A stretch of 27,991 nt of DNA, from IMG/VR virus record IMGVR_UViG_3300024343_000093, positions 1-27,991 of that record; one strand, given 5' to 3'. The DNA comes from a virus. The notes beneath the pieces are model-generated. The model saw only the letters and a list, made by a program, of their open reading frames with translations. It did not search any database and was not told the origin of the DNA. The translations under genes and the position numbers were made by a program. Shown piece after piece: positions 17,195-24,409 of this stretch; position 1 is the first letter of the stretch; every line of letters begins with the position of its first letter.

Positions 17195-17521
17195 GTGCCT
17201 AATTATCACCATAAGCCAATTAAGAAGTTCTCTTTAGATGGAGTCATCCATGATGAAGCCTCTATTGGAAGATTAAAGATTGAATATATTAGGCTAGTAG
17301 TATCAGAAATGAGATTAAATGGATATGTGCCAAGGTTTGACATAGATCCAGATTTTACGATAGACTATAATGAAGTAAAGAAAAGTTTTTATTTTGCATT
17401 GACAGTACATGGAGTTCACGTAGGGAAAAGGAAAAGCGAATGGATATCAGGAATAGACGGCACCAAACCAATCTATATACAAAAGAGCAAATCAAAAGAG
17501 TCATTACAGGCTCAGGTCTAA
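17195..17521 (+). CDS. Conserved phage protein of unknown function
   Basis: A 108-residue protein between helicase and primase. The frame has a stop at 17186, so GTG at 17195 is the only reasonable start, and it lies just below a TATAAT box. The sequence is basic with mixed helix and strand: a His-His-Lys N-terminus, an Ile-Arg-Leu-Val-Val-Ser-Glu-Met-Arg helix, then strands ending in His-Gly-Val-His-Val-Gly-Lys-Arg-Lys. No catalytic or zinc motif is visible. Its last 82 bases are shared in another frame with the primase start. The location suggests a replication accessory role, but the family is not recognised and nothing in the sequence shows an activity. Confidence 0.55.
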   Translation: MPNYHHKPIKKFSLDGVIHDEASIGRLKIEYIRLVVSEMRLNGYVPRFDIDPDFTIDYNEVKKSFYFALTVHGVHVGKRKSEWISGIDGTKPIYIQKSKSKESLQAQV

Positions 17522-18384
17522 CTATTGAGTCAGAGGTCGACTCTGATTATATTCTTTTTTGCCCATTCCATAATAATAACCGTACGCCTGCAGGAGAAGT
17601 AGATAAAAATAACGGAACCTTCTTTTGTTTTTCTTGTCATAAAATTGCAGACCTAATTGAATTAGTAATGCACACAACTGGCAGAACCTACTTTGAGTCT
17701 ATTAGGTTTATTAAGAATAAAGAAACCCAGATGGATCTGGAAAAAGAAATTAACAAGCAACTATTCACAAAGCCAGAGTTTGTTCCGTTTGATGAGTTAA
17801 TTCTAAAAAGACTTTACAACAACCTTGTAACATCTGAAAGAGCAAAAGATTATTTTAGATATCGCAAACTAGAAATTTCTTCTTGGGCCAAGTTCTCTTT
17901 AGGCTATTCAGAAAAACAAGACATGGTCACTGTTCCAGTTCACAGTCCAGATGGAATTCCTTTAGGCTTTGTAGGCAGATCAGTTGAGGGCAAAGAGTTT
18001 AAAAATACCCCAGGACTTCCAAAATCAAAAACATTATTTAATTTACACAGAGTAAAGACAGCAGATAAGGTTTATGTGGTAGAGTCATCTTTTGATGCTA
18101 TCCGACTAGACCAGTGTGGATTCCCAGCGGTAGCAACACTTGGATCTAATGTATCCAATATACAAATAGAATTGCTTCAAAAATATTTCAATAACATTAT
18201 TGTTGTTGCAGATAATGATGAGGCAGGAGGAAATATGAAAACTAAGATAGTTGAAAAACTAGGTTCTCGTGTATCCGTTATCAAACTAGATAAACAATAT
18301 AAAGACATTGGCGATATGGGTGATGAAGAAATAAAGAAGTTAGACTTCCAGTTTGACAAATCCATACAGTCTATGCTAAACTAA
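17440..18384 (+). CDS. dnaG: DNA primase, DnaG-type (CHC2 zinc finger plus Toprim)
   Basis: A 314-residue primase that makes RNA primers for the polymerase. The N-terminal zinc finger has Cys41-X2-His44 and Cys63-X2-Cys66, the CHC2 pattern for template recognition. The Toprim catalytic domain shows Glu215 in Val-Val-Glu-Ser-Ser-Phe-Asp-Ala and the metal-binding Asp258-Asn-Asp260 in Val-Ala-Asp-Asn-Asp-Glu-Ala-Gly. It is far shorter than bacterial DnaG (about 600) because the C-terminal helicase-binding domain is missing, so contact with the helicase must differ. The ATG has AAAGG eight bases upstream. No other ATG or plausible start lies between it and the zinc finger, so the 82-base overlap with the upstream gene looks genuine. 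The SSB promoter lies in its last codons. Confidence 0.92.
   Translation: MDIRNRRHQTNLYTKEQIKRVITGSGLTIESEVDSDYILFCPFHNNNRTPAGEVDKNNGTFFCFSCHKIADLIELVMHTTGRTYFESIRFIKNKETQMDLEKEINKQLFTKPEFVPFDELILKRLYNNLVTSERAKDYFRYRKLEISSWAKFSLGYSEKQDMVTVPVHSPDGIPLGFVGRSVEGKEFKNTPGLPKSKTLFNLHRVKTADKVYVVESSFDAIRLDQCGFPAVATLGSNVSNIQIELLQKYFNNIIVVADNDEAGGNMKTKIVEKLGSRVSVIKLDKQYKDIGDMGDEEIKKLDFQFDKSIQSMLN
18353..18382 (+). promoter_or_regulatory. Strong sigma70-type promoter for the SSB gene
   Basis: A perfect -35 (TTGACA, 18353-18358) is followed after 18 bases by a -10 (TAAACT, 18377-18382) that also carries the extended TG (18374-18375). It overlaps the last codons of the primase gene. A start near 18389 would leave a leader of about 20 bases containing AAAGGAG (18397-18403), placed six bases before the SSB ATG. 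This is the best promoter in the window and would let SSB be made at a higher level than its upstream neighbours. Confidence 0.65.
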
Positions 18385-18409
18385 TACAAACAACACAAAG
18401 GAGAAATAT

Positions 18410-19063
18410 ATGAGCGTAATTAAGGGATTAAAAGATATCAACGCCCTGCTCGAAAAACCAAAGTATGAAGGAACAGGACAAAAAGTTCGTTGGGTCAAGT
18501 TGGCTGACGGACAATCTGCAAAGGTTCGCTTTGTAGAAGAACTAGATCAGGACTCAGCACACTACGCAGAGGCCCGTGGTCTTTCGGTTGTAGTTTCAGA
18601 ACACACAAATCCAAAGGACTATAAGCGCAAGGCTGCTTGTACCCAAGATTCAGAAGGCCGTTGCTTCGGCTGTGAAATGGCTCGTAAGGAACCAAAGTCT
18701 GGCTGGAGAGCACGACTTCGTTTCTATTGCAATGTCCTTATCAATGACGGAACAGAAGATGCTTACATCGCTGTTTGGTCACAAGGCATTTCAAAGCAGT
18801 CAGCATTCAACAACATTCGTGAGTATGCACTTGACACAGGTAGCATCTCAAACCTAGAGTGGAAGTTAAAGCGTAATGGTCAGGGAACTGAAACCAACTA
18901 CACACTTCTACCATCAAAGCCAGATGCAGAACCATTTGCATGGGATGGCTTTGAATACTTCAACCTAGAAAAGGTTGTTCGTGAAGTTCCATATCCAGAG
19001 CAAGAAGCATTCTACTTTGGGTTTGACACTCCATCTGTTACCAGCACAAATATTGACTGGTAA
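18410..19063 (+). CDS. Single-stranded DNA-binding protein, T4 gp32-like with zinc site
   Basis: A 217-residue protein that would coat ssDNA at forks and during recombination. The core looks like an OB fold with a zinc insertion: His65, Cys77, Cys85 and Cys88, almost the same positions and spacing as the His-Cys-Cys-Cys zinc site of T4 gp32. Around it are basic and aromatic residues (Trp-Arg-Ala-Arg-Leu-Arg-Phe-Tyr, Val-Trp-Ser-Gln-Gly) suited to ssDNA. The C-terminus ends Asn-Ile-Asp-Trp and is only mildly acidic. The gene has its own promoter and the best ribosome site here. Eleven of its twelve Arg codons are CGN (mostly CGT), unlike the AGA-rich tail genes, as expected for high expression. 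The fold is inferred from the zinc pattern; the function is likely but not certain. Confidence 0.75.
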   Translation: MSVIKGLKDINALLEKPKYEGTGQKVRWVKLADGQSAKVRFVEELDQDSAHYAEARGLSVVVSEHTNPKDYKRKAACTQDSEGRCFGCEMARKEPKSGWRARLRFYCNVLINDGTEDAYIAVWSQGISKQSAFNNIREYALDTGSISNLEWKLKRNGQGTETNYTLLPSKPDAEPFAWDGFEYFNLEKVVREVPYPEQEAFYFGFDTPSVTSTNIDW

Positions 19064-19066
19064 TTG

Positions 19067-22000
19067 ATGAACTACGTAGGCTTACACGTACACACCCATT
19101 ACTCCCTCTTTGACGGGATCGCTACTCCAGAAGAATACATTGACCGTGCAGTTGCGTTAGGGATGCCAGCCATTGCCATCACTGACCACGGTACTTTATC
19201 TGGGCATAGGGAACTGCATCGTATTGCAAAAGCGAAGGGTATTAAGCCTATACTTGGTGTAGAAGGCTATATGTGTCAAGATAGATTTGATACTAGAGAC
19301 AAGTCTGAAAGAGACGGGGATCTAGATTTAATTTATAACCATATAGTCCTTCTCGCCAAGAACCAAATTGGTCTAGAAAACTTAAACAAGATTAATGAGA
19401 TTGCGTGGACAGAAGGATTTTTTAAGAAGCCTAGGTTTGACTTTGAGATTCTTGAGAAGTATGCAGAAGGCATAATTGTAACTTCTGCATGTCCTAGCAG
19501 CGTACTAGTCAAGGCTCTTGAAAATAACGAGTTTGCCGTTGCTAAAAAGCATATTGAATGGTTTAAGCGAGTATTTAATGATGACTACTACATTGAGGTA
19601 ATGCCTCACAACCCTGCAGAAATTAACAAACAACTAATTGCACTAGCAGATGAGTTTGGCGTACAGGTTGTAGTTACCCCTGACTGCCACCACAGTTCAA
19701 CAGATCAAAAAGAAATTCAGGAGTTTAAACTACTTCTGAATACTCACGTCAAGATTGACAAAGAGCATACTTTTGAAAAGTCTAAGAAGCACCCAGACAT
19801 GATGAAGCGCCTAGACTATCTATATGGGGAAGACCGTCAGATTACATTTAATAAGTTTGACATTCACCTTCTTTCCTATGAAGAGATGAAGTCTGCTATG
19901 GAAGCACAAGGCATTGATCGTCCAGACATTTATTCCAACACAATATCTATTGCAGATAAAGTCGGGGACTATGGAATTCAAGAAGGAATGGATCTACTAC
20001 CAGTACAATATAAAAACCCAGATAAAGAATTAAAGACTCTTGCTATTGAAGGCTTGACAGAGCGTGGTCTTGAAAATAATAAAGAGTATCTAGATAGACT
20101 AGATGAAGAACTCAAAGTAATTAAAGATAAAAAGTTTGGTCCATACTTCTTGGTTGTTCGTAGCATGATTGCTTGGGCAAAGAAAGAAGGAATTATGGTA
20201 GGTCCAGGTCGTGGTTCTGCTGCTGGATCATTACTATGTTACACATTGGGAATTACAGACATTGACCCAATCAAGCACAAACTTCTGTTCTTTCGTTTTA
20301 TTAACCCAGACCGTAATGACTTCCCTGATATTGATACTGATATTCAAGATAACCGTCGTGAAGAAGTTAAAGATTATCTTGTTAGACAGTATAAGCATGT
20401 TGCGTCTATTGCTACTTTCCTTTCTTTTAAAGACAAGGGTGTAGTTCGAGATGTTGCACGAGTATTAAACATTCCGCTAACAGATGTTAACAAAGTTTTA
20501 AAAATGGTTGACACTTGGGAAGACTATTGTAGTTCTAAATCAACAAGAGAGTTTCGTGAGAAATATCCAGAGGTAGAAATTTATGGAGAGCAATTACGTG
20601 GTCGCATTAGGGGTACTGGTATTCACGCTGCAGGAGTTGTTACTAGTAAAGATCCAATCTTTAGGTTTGCGCCGATGGAGACTCGTTCTTCTACTGGATC
20701 TGACGATAGGATTCCAGTGGTTGCAGTCGATATGGAAGAGGCTGAGCGCATTGGCTTAATTAAGATTGATGCTCTTGGTCTTAAAACATTATCTGTTTTA
20801 CAAGATGCTATTCAGATTATTAAAGAGCGTGATGGAAAGACTATTGATCCATTAAATATTCCTATGGATGATGCTAATGTATATCAGATGCTTTCTGACG
20901 GATATACAAAGGGTGTGTTTCAGTGTGAAGCAGCACCATACACAAACCTACTGGTTAAAATGGGTGTAAAGAACCTTGCCGAGTTAGCAGCATCAAATGC
21001 ATTAGTTCGTCCAGGTGCTATGAATACAATTGGAAAAGATTATATTGAGCGTAAACATGGTCGTCAAAACATTGGGTATACTCATCAAGTACTAAAAGAA
21101 TTTACGGAGGAAACCTATGGTTGTATTCTTTACCAGGAACAAGTTATGCAAGCATGCGTATCGCTTGGCGGTATGTCCATGTCGGAAGCGGATAAAGTTA
21201 GAAAGATCATTGGAAAGAAGAAGGATGCTAAAGAGTTTGATGTATTCAAAGACAAATTTGTCAATGGTGCTTCTGCCTATATTAGTCCCAATTCGGCTCG
21301 TGATCTATGGCATGACTTTGAAGCGCATGCAGGATACTCGTTCAACAAGTCTCATGCGGTTGCTTACTCTACGCTCTCGTATTGGACGGCGTGGCTAAAG
21401 TATCATTATCCATTAGAGTTTATGTACTCACTACTAAAAAATGAAAAGGACAAAGATGCACGTACTGAATACCTTATTGAAGCAAAGAGAATGGGGATTA
21501 GTGTTAAACTTCCTCACATTAATGATTCGGATATCGACTTTAAAATTGAAGGAAAGGGCATTCGTTTTGGTTTGTCGGGCATTAAGTTCATATCTGACAA
21601 AATCGCAGAGAGGTATATTTCTGCTAGACCCTTTAATTCGTATGCTCAGTTGGAAGAGTTCACGTTTACAAAAGGAAATGGTGTCAACTCTAGAGCGCTG
21701 CAAGCGCTTCGAGTTATTGGCGCAGCCACATTTAATGACCAACCAAGAAACGAAAACGAAATAAAAGAAAATCTATACGAGTATCTAAATTTACCAGAGT
21801 TTAATCTTTCTGTTCCTTCTCACTATCATGCTTGGATTACACAGAATGAAGACTATGAAGAAAAAGGTTCTTTTATTCTTATGGGTATGGTAAAGAGTAT
21901 TAAGAGGGCCACGGGATGGTCAAGAGTAGAAGTTCTTGACAAGACTGGAAGCGTAGGTATCTTTGATGATGAGAATACTACCATTGAAGCAGGTACATCA

Positions 22001-22339
22001 TATATCATTCTTGCTAATGACAACAGGATTCTTTCTGCTGTCCCTGTTGATCAGATAAAGGGTTCAGATAGTGCTCTTATTAAGTTCTTGAATTATAAGA
22101 TGCTTCCATACAAAGATGATGACATGTTTGTGGTATCCTTTAAACCAAGGATTACAAAAACAGGAAAGAAGATGGCTTCACTTACACTTGCAGATTCTTC
22201 AAGGGATTTGCACTCAGTCACCGTATTCCCTACAACGTTTGCCAAAGCGTATATGAAACTTGAAGAAGGACATGTATATAAGTTTAGTTTTGGAAAGACT
22301 AAGGATGGCACAGTAATATTGGAGGATATCAATGCTTGA
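19067..22339 (+). CDS. dnaE: DNA polymerase III alpha subunit, PHP-DnaE type
   Basis: A 1090-residue C-family replicative polymerase. A TTG directly upstream is in frame, but ATG at 19067 is the natural start, four bases after the SSB stop. No clear ribosome site is seen, so coupling to SSB translation is likely. The N-terminal PHP domain keeps the full set of expected metal ligands (His7, His9, Asp16, His41, Glu66, His92, Cys142, Asp206, His208), suggesting an active metal-dependent proofreading exonuclease. The polymerase active site has Asp421 and Asp423 (Pro-Asp-Ile-Asp-Thr-Asp) and Asp568 (Ile-Lys-Ile-Asp-Ala-Leu-Gly). Thumb and fingers motifs such as Tyr-Gln-Glu-Gln-Val-Met and Phe-Asn-Lys-Ser-His-Ala follow, then a C-terminal OB-like part. 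It is slightly shorter than E. coli DnaE (1160). It replicates the phage genome with the helicase, primase and SSB encoded upstream. Confidence 0.95.
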   Translation: MNYVGLHVHTHYSLFDGIATPEEYIDRAVALGMPAIAITDHGTLSGHRELHRIAKAKGIKPILGVEGYMCQDRFDTRDKSERDGDLDLIYNHIVLLAKNQIGLENLNKINEIAWTEGFFKKPRFDFEILEKYAEGIIVTSACPSSVLVKALENNEFAVAKKHIEWFKRVFNDDYYIEVMPHNPAEINKQLIALADEFGVQVVVTPDCHHSSTDQKEIQEFKLLLNTHVKIDKEHTFEKSKKHPDMMKRLDYLYGEDRQITFNKFDIHLLSYEEMKSAMEAQGIDRPDIYSNTISIADKVGDYGIQEGMDLLPVQYKNPDKELKTLAIEGLTERGLENNKEYLDRLDEELKVIKDKKFGPYFLVVRSMIAWAKKEGIMVGPGRGSAAGSLLCYTLGITDIDPIKHKLLFFRFINPDRNDFPDIDTDIQDNRREEVKDYLVRQYKHVASIATFLSFKDKGVVRDVARVLNIPLTDVNKVLKMVDTWEDYCSSKSTREFREKYPEVEIYGEQLRGRIRGTGIHAAGVVTSKDPIFRFAPMETRSSTGSDDRIPVVAVDMEEAERIGLIKIDALGLKTLSVLQDAIQIIKERDGKTIDPLNIPMDDANVYQMLSDGYTKGVFQCEAAPYTNLLVKMGVKNLAELAASNALVRPGAMNTIGKDYIERKHGRQNIGYTHQVLKEFTEETYGCILYQEQVMQACVSLGGMSMSEADKVRKIIGKKKDAKEFDVFKDKFVNGASAYISPNSARDLWHDFEAHAGYSFNKSHAVAYSTLSYWTAWLKYHYPLEFMYSLLKNEKDKDARTEYLIEAKRMGISVKLPHINDSDIDFKIEGKGIRFGLSGIKFISDKIAERYISARPFNSYAQLEEFTFTKGNGVNSRALQALRVIGAATFNDQPRNENEIKENLYEYLNLPEFNLSVPSHYHAWITQNEDYEEKGSFILMGMVKSIKRATGWSRVEVLDKTGSVGIFDDENTTIEAGTSYIILANDNRILSAVPVDQIKGSDSALIKFLNYKMLPYKDDDMFVVSFKPRITKTGKKMASLTLADSSRDLHSVTVFPTTFAKAYMKLEEGHVYKFSFGKTKDGTVILEDINA

Positions 22340-22649
22340 TGATTTGTCTATAAAGTTACATGAAGTTGCAGTAGAAAAAGGTTTTTGGCCTGAAGAGGTT
22401 GATGACATTTTTATTGCTAAGCAGTGCATGATGATTGTTTCAGAAGTAACAGAAGTAATGGAAGCAATTAGAAAAGATAAGGGCGAAGAAGAAATAACAA
22501 AAGAGGTTGCTGATATTTTGATTCGTACTCTTGATCTATACGCAGGCTTGGTTGAGGCAGGGTATACTAAGTTATCACTTGATTATGCACTAAAAGAAAA
22601 AACACAATTTAATAAAACTAGACCAGAGAAGCATGGGGTAAGATTTTAA
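22332..22649 (+). CDS. mazG: MazG-like nucleotide pyrophosphohydrolase
   Basis: A 105-residue all-helical protein. The metal-binding pairs typical of MazG/all-alpha NTP pyrophosphatases are Glu38-X2-Glu41 and Glu58-X2-Asp61. The C-terminus ends in a His-Gly-Val-Arg-Phe segment, as in many short phage MazG-like proteins. Such enzymes hydrolyse NTPs or dNTPs to monophosphates and pyrophosphate. In phages they may adjust nucleotide pools or alarmone levels; the substrate here is not shown. GGAGG lies six bases before the ATG, and the gene overlaps the polymerase stop by eight bases and the recombinase ATG by one, so it is part of the same transcript. Confidence 0.85.
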   Translation: MLDDLSIKLHEVAVEKGFWPEEVDDIFIAKQCMMIVSEVTEVMEAIRKDKGEEEITKEVADILIRTLDLYAGLVEAGYTKLSLDYALKEKTQFNKTRPEKHGVRF

Positions 22650-23659
22650 TGTCAGTCACAGTAGAAGAAGCAATGGCACAATTAGATCCAAAATTAAGAA
22701 AGAAGTTAGGCACTGGAGTTGGTGTTAACTATGAGTACCAACCTACTCCAAGTTATGGCTTAAACCGTGCTCTGGGGGGTGGGCTTCCATATGGTAGACA
22801 AGTACTCATCTGGGGTTCAAAGTCGTCTGCAAAGTCCTCTATGTGCCTTCAAATGATTGCTCTAGCACAAGCAGAAGGAAAGTTGTGTGCATGGATTGAT
22901 TCAGAAATGTCATACTCAGAAGACTGGGCCAGAACTCTTGGGGTAGATCCAGAAAAACTAATCTACTCACAAGCAAGAACTATTAGTGATATGGTAGATG
23001 TTGGCGTTGGATTAATGAATGCTGGTGTTGACTTAATTGTGGTAGACTCTATTACATCAATGCTTCCCGCAATCTATTTTGAAAAAGATACAGATGAAAT
23101 GAAAGCATTGGAAAACACCAAACAGATTGGAGCCGAATCCCGTGACTTTAGTAACGCATGGAAAATGCTTAACTATGCAAACAATAAAGTTAAGCCAACT
23201 CTGCTTGTTCTTATTTCTCAGTCTCGTAACAATATCAATGCTATGTATACTAGCCAGCAGCCTTCTGGTGGTCAGGCTACTAAGTTTTATTCCTCATGTA
23301 TTGTTAAACTCTTTTCTTCAGAGTCAGACAATCAAGCGATTAAAGGCAAGATCAAGGTAGGAGATAAGTTAATTGAAGAAAAAGTTGGAAGAACTATTCG
23401 TTGGGAATTACAGTTCTCTAAAACCTCTCCAGGGTTCCAGTCTGGTGAGTATGATTTTTATTTTAGAGGTGACGATATTGGTCTTGATACCATTGGCGAT
23501 TTGGTTACTACCGCAGAACTAAATGGTATTGTAGAACGAACTGGTGCTTGGTACATCCTACCTGACGGATCAAAAGTTCAGGGCAAAGAAGCATTTATTA
23601 ATCGTGTTAGAGAGGATCTTGACTTGCAAGAATCAATCAAGTCTAAGTTAAATGGCTAG
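22649..23659 (+). CDS. RecA/UvsX-like recombinase
   Basis: A 336-residue RecA-fold ATPase for strand exchange. It would pair ssDNA coated by the phage SSB with homologous duplex. The core shows Walker A Gly56-Ser-Lys-Ser-Ser-Ala-Lys-Ser63, Asp-Ser-Glu (84-86, matching the RecA catalytic Glu) and Walker B Leu-Ile-Val-Val-Asp-Ser (129-134). A Leu-Ile-Ser-Gln-Ser-Arg-Asn-Asn segment (188-195) corresponds to the RecA motif ending in the signalling Gln and loop region. In Walker A the Gly before Lys is replaced by Ala; T4 UvsX also departs from consensus here, so this points to a UvsX-like phage recombinase rather than a dead enzyme. The long C-terminal domain of bacterial RecA is not obvious. TAATG overlap couples it to MazG; an eight-base overlap leads into the next gene. 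Confidence 0.9.
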   Translation: MSVTVEEAMAQLDPKLRKKLGTGVGVNYEYQPTPSYGLNRALGGGLPYGRQVLIWGSKSSAKSSMCLQMIALAQAEGKLCAWIDSEMSYSEDWARTLGVDPEKLIYSQARTISDMVDVGVGLMNAGVDLIVVDSITSMLPAIYFEKDTDEMKALENTKQIGAESRDFSNAWKMLNYANNKVKPTLLVLISQSRNNINAMYTSQQPSGGQATKFYSSCIVKLFSSESDNQAIKGKIKVGDKLIEEKVGRTIRWELQFSKTSPGFQSGEYDFYFRGDDIGLDTIGDLVTTAELNGIVERTGAWYILPDGSKVQGKEAFINRVREDLDLQESIKSKLNG

Positions 23660-23828
23660 TTATACAGTTTATACTGGAAAGTTTGTTTGCCATGAGTGCA
23701 AGGCAGAAGTTAAATCTTTAAGGCTTTATGCTGAGACAAAGACAATGACTTGGATGTGCCCAGCAAAACATTTAAGCACAGTCAAGTTTGGTAAGCAGAA
23801 ATGGAAGGGCAATGACAGAGAAGAGTGA
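23652..23828 (+). CDS. Tiny zinc-finger-like protein (58 aa)
   Basis: A 58-residue protein starting at ATG 23652, eight bases inside the recombinase gene, and ending 17 bases inside the resolvase gene. It carries Cys13-X2-Cys16 and, 20 residues later, Cys36-X3-His40, a plausible single zinc site. The rest is basic and aromatic (Met-Thr-Trp-Met-Cys; Lys-Gln-Lys-Trp-Lys). Tight overlaps with genes on both sides, and the fact that it fills the only space between them, argue that it is real. It may be a nucleic-acid-binding accessory factor for recombination; that is inferred from the zinc pattern and context only. Confidence 0.6.
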   Translation: MASYTVYTGKFVCHECKAEVKSLRLYAETKTMTWMCPAKHLSTVKFGKQKWKGNDREE

Positions 23829-24093
23829 GTCCAAGAGGATAGGTGCTAAGCAGCACAAGAACTCTGGTCGTAATACTCAAAAGGGAGATGCTTCCTGGAA
23901 AAACTTTGTCGTAGACTTTAAAGAAGTTGGAAAGTCTTTTACATTAAACAAAGAGGTTTGGGCAAAGGCTACAACCGATGCCATGAAGAACGGCAAGGAT
24001 CCAGCCATAGTAGTCGTAATGGGCGAGGGCAACTCTAAAGTAAGACTTGCTATAATTGAGATGAGTATATTAGAAGATCTAGTGGAGGAATGA
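23812..24093 (+). CDS. Holliday junction resolvase, Hjc-like PD-(D/E)XK nuclease
   Basis: A 93-residue protein that would cut four-way DNA junctions. The nuclease motif is Lys-Gly-Asp26 followed by Val-Asp35-Phe-Lys37, the PD-(D/E)XK arrangement. Next comes Gly-Lys-Ser-Phe-Thr-Leu and a helix, then a Pro-Ala-Ile-Val-Val-Val-Met strand, the order expected for small archaeal-type Hjc resolvases. The N-terminus is basic (Lys-His-Lys-Asn-Ser-Gly-Arg). The start is ATG 23812 (AAGGG just upstream); an in-frame TTG at 23788 is less likely. Asp rather than Glu occupies the middle catalytic position, and the spacing between acids is short, so activity is likely but not certain. It lies one gene downstream of the recombinase. 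Confidence 0.65.
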   Translation: MTEKSESKRIGAKQHKNSGRNTQKGDASWKNFVVDFKEVGKSFTLNKEVWAKATTDAMKNGKDPAIVVVMGEGNSKVRLAIIEMSILEDLVEE

Positions 24094-24398
24094 TGGAACA
24101 ACAGGTAACAACAATAGACATGATAAACGGCTTGGCAGAAATTGCTGACTATATGGAGGACGAAGAACTTACTACAGCCCTTACAATGATTGCTAAGTTA
24201 ATTATTAAACCAGACATTCCAATCAATGTCGCCCATGTTGAAATTGTAAGACTTCAGGCAATCGCTGCTAAGATGGCTTTTAAAGCAACTTGGATGGCAA
24301 ATGTTGATAAGTCAGATCGTGGAAAGAAGAATCTTTACTACACGGCAGCAGAGTCGTTAAACAATTTAGTATCTGCGTTAAAGTATATTACACGCTAA
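24093..24398 (+). CDS. Small helical protein, unknown function
   Basis: A 101-residue, mostly helical and acidic protein. Two adjacent ATGs occur at 24090 and 24093; the second gives a four-base distance from GGAGG (24084-24088) against one base for the first, so it is preferred. Its first base overlaps the resolvase stop. There are hydrophobic heptad-like runs (Leu-Thr-Thr-Ala-Leu-Thr-Met-Ile-Ala-Lys-Leu-Ile-Ile) but no membrane segment, since charges interrupt them, and no catalytic motif. The family is not recognised. It lies among recombination genes and is the last gene before a gap containing a promoter-like element. Confidence 0.55.
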   Translation: MEQQVTTIDMINGLAEIADYMEDEELTTALTMIAKLIIKPDIPINVAHVEIVRLQAIAAKMAFKATWMANVDKSDRGKKNLYYTAAESLNNLVSALKYITR

Positions 24399-24400
24399 TA

Positions 24401-24409
24401 TGCTATACT
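24401..24409 (+). promoter_or_regulatory. Possible extended -10 promoter (TGCTATACT) before nuclease gene
   Basis: An extended -10 (TG, one base, TATACT) lies in the 36-base gap before the nuclease gene, 25 bases upstream of its ATG. A second TATACT begins at 24410. The six-base arms TATGCT (24399-24404) and AGCATA (24426-24431) form an inverted repeat around the expected start, which might be a regulator site. No good -35 is present at normal spacing, and no strong ribosome site precedes the ATG. Confidence 0.35.

Noticed and set aside
21434-22429. Open frames on the minus strand and alternate plus frames in the polymerase and MazG region
   Set aside because: They overlap well-supported genes, have no recognisable domains and no ribosome sites.
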